Source: Streptomyces flavofungini
GTDB lineage: Bacteria; Actinomycetota; Actinomycetes; Streptomycetales; Streptomycetaceae
Reading direction: 5' to 3'
DNA length: 64,000 nt
Assembly (NCBI RefSeq): GCF_014650815.1
Contig: NZ_BMVR01000001.1
Location: 248,001-312,000 of the forward strand
The notes under the pieces: model-generated
The model's database searches: none
What the model saw: only the letters and a program-made list of their open reading frames with translations
Told to the model about the DNA's origin: nothing
Position numbers and translations under genes: made by a program
Shown: positions 9,975-17,533 of the stretch, one piece after another
Position numbering within the stretch: position 1 is the stretch's first letter
Layout of the letters: every line of letters starts with the position of its first letter

Positions 9975-11219
9975 TCACACGCCCAGCGCCGCGAGCCGCT
10001 CCTCCACCCGCTCCGGCGCGTACAGGTGCTCCACCACCAGCGCACCCGCCCCGACGACGCCCGCGTGCCCGCCGAGCCGCGAGGTGACGATCTCCAGGTG
10101 GGCCGTGGAGCGCGGCAGGGCCCGCTGGTAGAGGAGCTCGCGCACGCCGGTGAGGAAGGGTGTTCCGGCCAGATCTCCGGCGATCATGAGAACGCCGGGG
10201 TTCAGGAGCGTCACGACCGTGGCGAGGACCTCGCCGACCAGCCGCCCGGCCTCCCGCGCGAGCCCCACCGCCTCCGGGTGCCCCGCGGCGAGCAGCTCCC
10301 GCACGTCCGAGCCGGACGCGGCCGGGACCCCCGCCGCCGCGAGCCGGGCCGCCACCGCCCGCCCGCTGGCCACAGCGGCCAGACAGCCGTACGAGCCGCA
10401 CTTGCAGAGTGCGGCGGCGCTCCCCGGCGCCCCGGGCACCCGAATGTGCCCGATGTCGCCCGCGCCGCCGTCGATGCCCCGGTAGAGCGAGCCGTCGACG
10501 ACGACGCCCGCGCCGATCCCGGTGGAGACCTTGACCAGCGCGAACGCCGAGCAGTCGGGGTAGTGGGCGCGCTGTTCCGCGTACGCCATGAGGTTCGCGT
10601 CGTTGTCGACCAGCACCGGCACCGGGGCGGTGGCGCCCGCGGGCCCGGCGTGCTCGGCGACGGCGCGGCGGAGTCTGCCGCGTATGTCGTAGCCGTCCCA
10701 GCCGGGCATGATCGGCGGCTGGACGATGCGGCCGGTGCCGGTGTCGACCGGGCCCGGCACGGCCAGGCCGATGCCGCACACCGTGTCCGCGGCCCGGCCG
10801 CTCGCCCGCAGCAGCTCGCCGAACTCCGCGCCGAGCCGGTCCAGGACCCGCTCCGGGCCCTCGTCCACGCGCAGCGCCGTGCCGCGCTCGGCGACGATCT
10901 CGCCGGTGAGGGTGAGCAGGGCCGTGCGGGCGTGCCGGGTCTCCAGGTCGGCGGCGAGGACGACGGCGTGCGCGTCGTCGAACTCCAGGCGCACCGAGGG
11001 GCGGCCGCCGAGCGGCGAGCTGACCGGTGTGCCCGCGCCCTCGCGGAGCCAGCCCGCGCGGAACAGCCGGTCCAGGCGCTGGCCGACGGTAGCCCGGGAC
11101 AGGCCGGTGACCTGTTGCAGCGCGCCCCGTGTGGTCGCGCGGCCGCTGCGGACCAGGTGCAGCAGGTCGCCCGCGCTCGCCTGGGCGGCGGCCGGACGTG
11201 CCGGGACCCCGTTCCTCAT
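9975..11219 (-). CDS. ROK-family transcriptional regulator
   Basis: A 414-residue repressor of the NagC/XylR type. Residues 15-75 form a winged helix-turn-helix (ALQQVTGLSRATVGQRLDRLFRAGWL). The rest is a sugar-kinase-like fold with the ROK zinc motif CKCGSYGCLAAVASG and the phosphate loop DNDANLMAYAE. ATG 11219 is chosen for GGGGAG five bases upstream; ATG 11246 in the same frame is also possible. The gene diverges from two glycosidase-like genes, so it probably represses them until a sugar binds. AACTC/GAGTT arms in the gap between them may be its sites. Confidence 0.92.
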   Translation of the reverse strand: MRNGVPARPAAAQASAGDLLHLVRSGRATTRGALQQVTGLSRATVGQRLDRLFRAGWLREGAGTPVSSPLGGRPSVRLEFDDAHAVVLAADLETRHARTALLTLTGEIVAERGTALRVDEGPERVLDRLGAEFGELLRASGRAADTVCGIGLAVPGPVDTGTGRIVQPPIMPGWDGYDIRGRLRRAVAEHAGPAGATAPVPVLVDNDANLMAYAEQRAHYPDCSAFALVKVSTGIGAGVVVDGSLYRGIDGGAGDIGHIRVPGAPGSAAALCKCGSYGCLAAVASGRAVAARLAAAGVPAASGSDVRELLAAGHPEAVGLAREAGRLVGEVLATVVTLLNPGVLMIAGDLAGTPFLTGVRELLYQRALPRSTAHLEIVTSRLGGHAGVVGAGALVVEHLYAPERVEERLAALGV

Positions 11220-11305
11220 GCCCACTCCCCGCGACTCCCCGCCCATCTGCCGCCCACTCCCTCTGTCTGCCCCCGTGCCCGGCCCGAGGACCCCTTGCGC
11301 TCGTC

Positions 11306-11352
11306 AACTCGGCGTTACATATTGAGTTTTGCGTGTTGCGCAGACGTAACTC
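11306..11352. promoter_or_regulatory. Alternating AACTC / GAGTT arms between ROK regulator and glycosidases
   Basis: AACTC occurs at 11306-11310, GAGTT at 11324-11328 and AACTC again at 11348-11352, with GTTAC/GTAAC arms between. This AT-richer stretch lies between divergent starts and is a plausible operator region for the ROK protein. A similar AACTCA/TGAGTT dyad lies at 9715-9730. Confidence 0.4.
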
Positions 11353-11430
11353 TATGGTGGATGGATCCAAACTGACAGGCTGTCGGGCACGGCTCCGGTG
11401 AGGCGGCTCCGACGGCCCCGGGAGTGCCGC

Positions 11431-12990
11431 GTGGACCGTACGACCACGACGAGGGCCGCGATCCGGTCCCCTGCCGCCAACACCGCCGGGCCTCCGGGTC
11501 GGCGCCCCGCGGGTCCCCCGCACGCCCCACCGGCTCCTGGCCCCCCGCACCCCGCCCCCGCCTCGCTGCGCGAGCGCGCCGCCCGCGTCCTCGGCGCCAA
11601 CTGGACCGGCACCGCCACCGTCCCCTCCCGCGCGCTGTACCCGCACCAGTGGTCCTGGGACTCCGCGTTCATCGCCATCGGGTTACGCCATCTCTCGCCG
11701 CTGCGCGCCCAGTTGGAGCTGGAGACGCTCCTGGCCGCGCAGTGGGCCGACGGCCGCGTGCCGCACATCGTGTTCAACCCCGCCGTCCCGCTCGACGCGT
11801 ACTTCCCGAGCCCCGACTTCTGGCGGTCCACCACCGCCGGCCGCGCGGCGGGCGCACCGCAGGCCGTGCAGACCTCCGGCATCGTGCAGCCCCCGGTGCA
11901 CGCCCTGGCCGCCTGGCTGGTCCACCTCGCCGACCCCGGCCTGTCCCGGGCCCGCTCCTTCCTGCCCCGCCTGCACCCGCGCCTCGCCGCCTGGCACCGC
12001 TACCTGCTGCACCACCGCGACCTCGGCGGCGCGGGCCTCGCGGCGGTCGTCCACCCCTGGGAGCAGGGCATGGACAACAGCCCCTGCTGGGACGGGCCCC
12101 TGAGCCGCGTCCCACCCGCACGCCCCCGCAGCTACCGCCGGGCCGACCTCGACCACGGCTCCCCCCAGGACCGGCCGACGGATCTCGACTACGGGCGGTA
12201 CGTGCGGCTCGCGGCGGAGTACCGGGACGGGGGGTACGGGGCCGGGGCGCGGCTCGGCGCCGGGTCCGGGGACTTCGGGTTCGCCGTCGAGGACCCCGCG
12301 TTCAACGCCCTCCTGATCGCCTCCGAGCACGCCCTCGCCCGCATCACGGGCGAGCTGGGCGTGCCCGCGACGGCTCGGCACGACCGGGCGGAGCGGCTGA
12401 CGCGGGTGCTCGTGGAGCGGCTGTGGGACGCGGCGGACGGGATCTTCCGGTGCCGGGACCTGCTGGGCGGGGACGCGCGGGCCGGCGGGGAGCTGGTGGG
12501 TGAGCGTGGCGTGACCGGGCTGATTCCGCTGGTGGTGCCCGGGCTGCCACAGGGGGTCGTGGCCGAGCTGGTCGCCACGGCCCGCGGGCCGCACTTCGAG
12601 CTCGGCGGGCGGGCCCGGCTCGTGCCGAGCCACGATCTGCTCAGCCCCGCGTTCGACCCGCGGCGGTACTGGCGCGGGCCCGCCTGGTTCAACACCAACT
12701 GGCTGCTCGCGCGCGGGCTGCGGCTGCACGGCGCCCGGGAGCACGCGGACGCGCTGCGCGCCGCGCTCCTCGACACCGCCGTGGCCTCGGACTTCGCCGA
12801 GTACGTGGACCCGTACACCGGAGAGGGCTGCGGCGCCCGCGGCTTCAGCTGGACCGCGGCGCTCGCCCTCGACCTGAGCGTCGACACGGCGCTCGACCTC
12901 GACCTGAGCGTCGGCGCGGCGCTCGACCTCGACCTGAGCATGGATACGCCAGCGGGGCCTGGTGCGGACGAAGGGGCTCGGAATGACTGA
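11431..12990 (+). CDS. MGH1-like (alpha/alpha)6 glycoside hydrolase, TTA-containing
   Basis: A 519-residue protein of the trehalase/glucosidase-like (alpha/alpha)6 barrel group (MGH1-like or GH63-related). Supporting stretches are LYPHQWSWDSAFIAIGLRHL, WADGRVPHIVFNP, HPWEQGMDNSPCWDG and YWRGPAWFNTNWLL, which carry the acidic and Trp residues of this fold. Relatives cleave glucosylglycerate or alpha-glucosides; the substrate here is open. GTG 11431 follows GGAG. Leu-85 is encoded by TTA (11683-11685), so translation should depend on bldA tRNA. The C-terminus has three 10-residue repeats. It overlaps the next gene by 8 bp and is probably controlled by the divergent ROK regulator. Confidence 0.8.
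   Translation: MDRTTTTRAAIRSPAANTAGPPGRRPAGPPHAPPAPGPPHPAPASLRERAARVLGANWTGTATVPSRALYPHQWSWDSAFIAIGLRHLSPLRAQLELETLLAAQWADGRVPHIVFNPAVPLDAYFPSPDFWRSTTAGRAAGAPQAVQTSGIVQPPVHALAAWLVHLADPGLSRARSFLPRLHPRLAAWHRYLLHHRDLGGAGLAAVVHPWEQGMDNSPCWDGPLSRVPPARPRSYRRADLDHGSPQDRPTDLDYGRYVRLAAEYRDGGYGAGARLGAGSGDFGFAVEDPAFNALLIASEHALARITGELGVPATARHDRAERLTRVLVERLWDAADGIFRCRDLLGGDARAGGELVGERGVTGLIPLVVPGLPQGVVAELVATARGPHFELGGRARLVPSHDLLSPAFDPRRYWRGPAWFNTNWLLARGLRLHGAREHADALRAALLDTAVASDFAEYVDPYTGEGCGARGFSWTAALALDLSVDTALDLDLSVGAALDLDLSMDTPAGPGADEGARND
12859..12948 (+). repeat. Three tandem 30-bp in-frame repeats
   Basis: Three copies encode ALALDLSVDT, ALDLDLSVGA and ALDLDLSMDT at the C-terminal end of the glycosidase-like gene. 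The copies are nearly identical in DNA, which suggests recent slippage or duplication past the catalytic fold. Confidence 0.8.
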
Positions 12991-15073
12991 CCGGGAGCAT
13001 CAACTGCTGGTGCGGGGCGCGACGTTCGCCGCCGTCGGCGCGGGCGGCGACATCCGGGGCGTGCCCGGCGGCACCGCCCCCGACGGGCTGTTCGTGCGCG
13101 ACGCCCGTCACCTGAGCCGCTGGCAGCTCACGGTGGACGGCGCCGTGCCCGAAGTGCTCACGCCCGCGACGGCGTACGGCCCGGACGCGGACGCCGACGT
13201 GGCACGCTGCGTGCTCGTGCCGCGCGGCGGCCGGCAGGAGCCGCCCGCGTACACGCTCTTCCGTGAACAGGCCGTCGTGGACGGCGCGTTGGTGGAGGCG
13301 CTGCGGATCACCAGCAACCGGCCCGTGCCGACGACGCTGCGGCTCGCGCTGACCGCCGACGCGGACTTCACCGATCAGTTCGAGCTGCGGGCGGATCACC
13401 GTACGTATACGAAGACGGGGGCGGTGCGGTCGCGGCGGGTGCTGACGGCGGCGGTGGACGGGTCCGGCGAGGGTGGTTCCGGTGAGCGGACTGCCGGTGA
13501 GCGCCCTTCCGGGTACGACGGGTCCCGGGCGCACGACCGCCACCTCCCGCAGTCCGCCCATCCCGCCCAACCGCCGGTCCTCGGCGTCGAGTTCGGGTAC
13601 CGGCGCGGCGACTGGCTGGCGCGCACCACCGTCACCTCCGAGCCCGCGCCGGACGCCGTCGAGGAGACCGGTACCGGTGCGCGGCGGCTCGTCTGGGCCC
13701 TGGAGCTGGCCGCGCACGGGTCGGCCGACATGGCGCTGACCGTCATGGCCGGGCCGCACGGGGGCCCGCCGCTGCCCGCGCCGCCCCGCTCGCCGAGTGC
13801 CGCGCTGCGCCAGCTCACCGAGGCACAGGACGAGTTGACGTCCTCCGTGACGCTCCCCGGGAGCTGGCCCGAGCTGACCGCGGCCTGTACGCGCGGCCTC
13901 GCCGACCTCGCCTCGCTCCAGGTGCCCGCGCGGGGTCCCGACGGCGAGGAGCTGAGCGTGCCCGCGGCCGGGGTGCCCTGGTTCCTCACGCTGCTCGGCC
14001 GGGACGCGCTCATGACGTCCCTGTTCGCGCTCCCGTACGTACCGCGCCTGGCCGCCGCGACGTTGCCCGCGCTCGCCGCGACCCAGGCCACCGAGCACAC
14101 CGAGGGGCGCGTCGCCCAGCCCGGCAAGATCGTGCACGAGGTGCGGCACGGGGAGCTGGCCCACTTCGGGCAGGTCCCCTTCGGGCGGTACTACGGCTCG
14201 GTCGACGCGACGCCGCTGTTCCTCGTCCTCCTCGGCGCGTACACCGAGCAGACCGGGGACACCGCGCTCGCCCGGCGGCTGCAGCCGCACGCGCGGGCGG
14301 CGGTCGGCTGGATGCTCGACCACGGGGGGCTCACCGCCCGGGGGTATCTGGTGTACCGCGCGGACGAGGGCGGGCTCGCCAATCAGAACTGGAAGGACTC
14401 GCCCGGGGCGATCTGTGACGCCGACGGGACGCGGACGCTGGGGCCCGTGATGGCTGCGGGGGCGCAGGGGTACGCGTACGACGCGCTGCGGCGGACCGCG
14501 TGGCTCGCGCGCACGGTCTGGGACGACGAGGTGTACGCGGCGCTGCTCACGCAGACCGCAGCGGATCTCCGCGACCGGTTCCAGCGGGACTTCTGGATGC
14601 CCTCCCGCTCCTTCCCCGCGCTCGCCCTCGACGGGGAGGGCGGGCAGGTCGACGCGCTCGCCTCCGACGCGGGGCACCTGCTGTGGTCGGGGCTGCTCGA
14701 CAAGGAGTACGGGGAGGCGGTGGGGCGGCGCCTGCTCGAACCCGACTTCTTCTCCGGCTGGGGCGTCCGCACGCTCGCCTCCGGCCAGGGGGCCTACCAC
14801 CCGCTCTCCTACCACCGGGGTTCCGTGTGGCCCCACGACAACGCCCTCATCACCCTCGGCCTCGCCCGCTACGGCCTCCACGACGAGGCCCGCGCCGTCG
14901 CGCACGCCCTGGTCGACGCCGCCGCCACGGCGTCCGGCCGCCTCCCCGAAGTCCTCGCGGGCTACGAACGCGGGGCGTACCCCGCGCCCGTCCCGTACCC
15001 CCACGCGTGCGTACGCGAATCCCGCTCGGCGGCGGCACCGCTGGCGCTGCTCACGGCGGTGGGCGGGGCGTAG
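12983..15073 (+). CDS. Glycogen-debranching-type protein (amylo-alpha-1,6-glucosidase family)
   Basis: A 696-residue protein with an N-terminal GDE_N_bis beta domain (TAPDGLFVRDARHLSRWQLTVDG, residues 30-230) and a C-terminal (alpha/alpha)6 domain (VPWFLTLLGRDALMTSLF; NQNWKDSPGAICDADG; YHRGSVWPHDNALITLGLARYG). This arrangement is found in Streptomyces amylo-alpha-1,6-glucosidase-like proteins. ATG 12983 overlaps the upstream stop by 8 bp, so the two glycosidase-like proteins are co-translated and probably act on one substrate, perhaps a storage or compatible-solute glucan. No signal peptide is seen, so it is cytoplasmic. Confidence 0.88.
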   Translation: MTDREHQLLVRGATFAAVGAGGDIRGVPGGTAPDGLFVRDARHLSRWQLTVDGAVPEVLTPATAYGPDADADVARCVLVPRGGRQEPPAYTLFREQAVVDGALVEALRITSNRPVPTTLRLALTADADFTDQFELRADHRTYTKTGAVRSRRVLTAAVDGSGEGGSGERTAGERPSGYDGSRAHDRHLPQSAHPAQPPVLGVEFGYRRGDWLARTTVTSEPAPDAVEETGTGARRLVWALELAAHGSADMALTVMAGPHGGPPLPAPPRSPSAALRQLTEAQDELTSSVTLPGSWPELTAACTRGLADLASLQVPARGPDGEELSVPAAGVPWFLTLLGRDALMTSLFALPYVPRLAAATLPALAATQATEHTEGRVAQPGKIVHEVRHGELAHFGQVPFGRYYGSVDATPLFLVLLGAYTEQTGDTALARRLQPHARAAVGWMLDHGGLTARGYLVYRADEGGLANQNWKDSPGAICDADGTRTLGPVMAAGAQGYAYDALRRTAWLARTVWDDEVYAALLTQTAADLRDRFQRDFWMPSRSFPALALDGEGGQVDALASDAGHLLWSGLLDKEYGEAVGRRLLEPDFFSGWGVRTLASGQGAYHPLSYHRGSVWPHDNALITLGLARYGLHDEARAVAHALVDAAATASGRLPEVLAGYERGAYPAPVPYPHACVRESRSAAAPLALLTAVGGA

Positions 15074-15086
15074 CCCTGGCCGGGCG

Positions 15087-15244
15087 CCGGGCGGGGCGGG
15101 GGCCGAGCCGGGCGGGGCGGGGGCCGAGCCAGGCGGGGCGTGGGCCGAGCCAGGCGGGGCGTGGGCCGAGCCAGGCGGGGCGTGGGCCGAGCCAGGCGGG
15201 GCGTGGGCCGAGCCAGGCGGGGCGTGGGCCGAGCCAGGGGGCGC
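15087..15244 (+). repeat. 21-bp minisatellite, about seven copies, between convergent genes
   Basis: GGGCCGAGCC recurs exactly every 21 bp at 15100, 15121, 15142, 15163, 15184, 15205 and 15226, each time followed by an AGGCGGGGCG-type tail. The first copies have small changes and the middle ones are identical. The array fills the gap between the 3' ends of the debranching gene and dusB. Because 21 is a multiple of three, it reads as an open frame on both strands, but I do not take that as coding. Confidence 0.9.
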
Positions 15245-15256
15245 GGCCCTCGGGGG

Positions 15257-16402
15257 TCAGCCGCCCGACGTGTCCAGTTCCGCCTCGGCGGAGATGCCCG
15301 CGCAGTCGTAGGGGTCCTTCAGCCAGCCGTCCGGCAGGACCACGCGGTTGTTGCCCGACGTGCGGCCGCGCGGGCCGTCCGCGCCGGTGGGCCAGGGCTG
15401 GTCGAGGGACAGTTCGCCGAGGCCGTCCTCCAGTTCCGCGAGGGAGGAGGTGATCGCGAGGCGCTTGCGCATCTCGGAGCCGACGGCGAAGCCCTTGAGG
15501 TACCAGGCGACGTGCTTGCGGAAGTCGATGACGCCGCGCGCTTCGTCGCCGATCCACTCGCCGAGGAGCGCGGCGTGCCGCAGCATGACGGCGGACACCT
15601 CCCGCAGGGAGGGAGCCGCGGGCGCCCCGGTCCCCTCGAACGCGGCCACCAGGTCCCCGAACAGCCACGGCCGCCCGAGGCACCCACGCCCCACGACCAC
15701 CCCGTCGCACCCGGTCTCGCTCATCATCCGGACCGCGTCCGCGGCCGACCAGATGTCCCCGTTGCCGAGCACGGGAATCTCCGGCACATGCTCCTTGAGG
15801 CGCGCGATGGCGTCCCAGTCGGCGGTCCCGCCGTAGTGCTGGGCGGCGGTCCGGCCGTGCAGGGCGATCGCCGTGACGCCCTCCTCGACGGCGATCCGGC
15901 CCGCGTCCAGGAACGTGATGTGGTCGTCGTCGATGCCCTTGCGCATCTTCATGGTGACGGGCAGGTCCCCGGCGCCGCTGACGGCTTCCTTGAGGATCGC
16001 CCGCAGCAGCGGCCGCTTGTACGGGAGGGCCGACCCGCCGCCCTTGCGGGTCACCTTCGGGACGGGGCAGCCGAAGTTCAGGTCGATGTGGTCGGCCAGA
16101 CCCTCCTCCGCGATCATGCGGACGGCCTTGCCGACGGTCGCGGGGTCGACCCCGTACAGCTGGATCGAGCGCGGCGTCTCGCTCGCGTCGAAGTGGATCA
16201 GCTGCATGGTCTTCTCGTTGCGCTCGACCAGCGCGCGGGTGGTGATCATCTCGCTGACGAAGAGGCCCTTGCCGCCGCTGAACTCCCGGCACAGCGTGCG
16301 GAACGGCGCGTTCGTGATCCCGGCCATCGGCGCGAGCACGACGGGCGGCTGCACGGTGTGCGGTCCGATCGCGAGCGGCTGCTGCTGCTGGGGCTGGGAC
16401 AT
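15257..16402 (-). CDS. dusB: tRNA-dihydrouridine synthase
   Basis: A 381-residue FMN enzyme that reduces uridine to dihydrouridine in tRNA D-loops using NADPH. The TIM barrel begins LAPMAGITNAPFRTLCREF. The family signature LNFGCPVPKVTRKGGGSAL contains the catalytic Cys, and flavin contacts follow at HGRTAAQHYGG and NGDIWSAADA. The C-terminal helical domain (HVAWYLKGFAVGSEMRKRL) is present, and the length is normal. The start ATG 16402 precedes a Gln-rich SQPQQQQPLA. It converges on the minisatellite. Confidence 0.95.
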   Translation of the reverse strand: MSQPQQQQPLAIGPHTVQPPVVLAPMAGITNAPFRTLCREFSGGKGLFVSEMITTRALVERNEKTMQLIHFDASETPRSIQLYGVDPATVGKAVRMIAEEGLADHIDLNFGCPVPKVTRKGGGSALPYKRPLLRAILKEAVSGAGDLPVTMKMRKGIDDDHITFLDAGRIAVEEGVTAIALHGRTAAQHYGGTADWDAIARLKEHVPEIPVLGNGDIWSAADAVRMMSETGCDGVVVGRGCLGRPWLFGDLVAAFEGTGAPAAPSLREVSAVMLRHAALLGEWIGDEARGVIDFRKHVAWYLKGFAVGSEMRKRLAITSSLAELEDGLGELSLDQPWPTGADGPRGRTSGNNRVVLPDGWLKDPYDCAGISAEAELDTSGG

Positions 16403-16508
16403 GGGCGGGCTCTCCGGGGCGTACGAGGCGGGGCGGGCGGCCGGGACCGGGGGCGAGCCCCGTGCCGGGGGCGCGGCTCCGGGACGGGGGCCAAGCCTCC
16501 ATTGTCCC

Positions 16509-17450
16509 CTACGCGCCGGACAGCTCCGTCAGCCGTACGAGGCGCCGCTCGGTCTCGTCGTCCGCGGGCACATACGCGACCAGCCGATGTGCCTGCGGCC
16601 GCGCCGCCATCCACAGGTTCCGGTGCTCCAGGCTGAGCAGCCCCACCTCGGGGTGCCGGTACCGCTTCACGTGCGGCGACATCGTCGCGACCTCGTGCCG
16701 TTCCCACAGCTCGCGGAACTCCGCCGACTCCGCGAGCAGCCCGTCCAGCCGTTCCTTCCACGCGGGCTCGGCCCCGTGCTCGGCCATGCCCACCCGGAAC
16801 TTGGCGATCAGGTCCCGCAGCATCTCGTCCCGGTCGAGGAACGTCTCCCGCCAGCGGCTGCTGGTGGTGAGCAGCCACAGGCAGTTGCGCTCCCGCGCGG
16901 GCAGTTCGGTCAGCTCGCCGAAGACCTGCGCGAAGGGGCGGTTGTGGGCGAGGACGTCGTAGCGGGCGTTCTGGAGGGTGGCCGGGTAGGGCGCGATGGT
17001 GTGCATGAGGCGCAGGGCGGTCGGGGACCGCAGGGGGCAGTCGTAGTCGGGGCGGGGGTCGCCGGCGCCCGCGAGGACGAAGAGGTGGCCGCGTTCGGCG
17101 GGGTCCATGAGGAGGGCCCGGGCGATGGCGTCCAGGACCTGCGCGGAGACGCGGATGGCCCGCCCCTGCTCCAGCCACGTGTACCAGGTCACCCCGACCG
17201 CCGAGAGCTGTGCGACCTCCTCGCGGCGCAGCCCCGGCGTGCGGCGCCGGGCCCCGCGCGGCAGCCCGACCTGCTCGGGCGAGATCCGCTCGCGGCGGCT
17301 GCGCAGGAAGGCGGCGAGCTCCTGCCGCCGGGTGGTGTCCTCGGCCCCGGCGGCACGCAGGGCGGGCTCGTCCTCGGGCTCGCGTGACACCGGCTCGGAC
17401 GAGAGGGGCCCTGCGTCTGCGGTGATGGTCACCCCTCCAGGCTGCCGCAC
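16509..17450 (-). CDS. XRE-type regulator with MmyB-like sensor domain
   Basis: A 313-residue regulator. The helix-turn-helix is RTPGLRREEVAQLSAVGVTWYTWLEQGR, a hallmark of the MmyB-like group. The C-terminal PAS-like domain (YDVLAHNRPFAQVFGELTELP; ERNCLWLLTT; HPEVGLLSLEHRNLWMAARP) is thought to bind a fatty acid or similar ligand. The start is uncertain: GTG 17450 or GTG 17432. It is divergent from an MFS exporter with paired TCTGGTACC motifs between, which is the usual regulator-pump arrangement. A paralogue with the same arrangement lies at 60.7 kb. Confidence 0.9.
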   Translation of the reverse strand: MRQPGGVTITADAGPLSSEPVSREPEDEPALRAAGAEDTTRRQELAAFLRSRRERISPEQVGLPRGARRRTPGLRREEVAQLSAVGVTWYTWLEQGRAIRVSAQVLDAIARALLMDPAERGHLFVLAGAGDPRPDYDCPLRSPTALRLMHTIAPYPATLQNARYDVLAHNRPFAQVFGELTELPARERNCLWLLTTSSRWRETFLDRDEMLRDLIAKFRVGMAEHGAEPAWKERLDGLLAESAEFRELWERHEVATMSPHVKRYRHPEVGLLSLEHRNLWMAARPQAHRLVAYVPADDETERRLVRLTELSGA

Positions 17451-17473
17451 CCCGCACCCCGTTGCCAGGTGCG

Positions 17474-17504
17474 TCTGGTACCAGGATAAAGAGACTCTGG
17501 TACC
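17474..17504. promoter_or_regulatory. Paired TCTGGTACC motifs in the regulator/MFS gap
   Basis: TCTGGTACC occurs at 17474-17482 and again at 17496-17504, 22 bp apart, about two helical turns. Each contains the GGTACC palindrome. Placed between divergent starts, they are the likely operator of the MmyB-like regulator. Confidence 0.55.
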
Positions 17505-17533
17505 CCCCTGGGTGCCCGCCCATCGTCGTATCC

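Noticed and set aside
15087..15244. CRISPR-like array
   Set aside because: Units are contiguous 21-bp repeats with no unique spacers, and no cas gene is present. The 33-bp repeat at 48705 also has no spacers.
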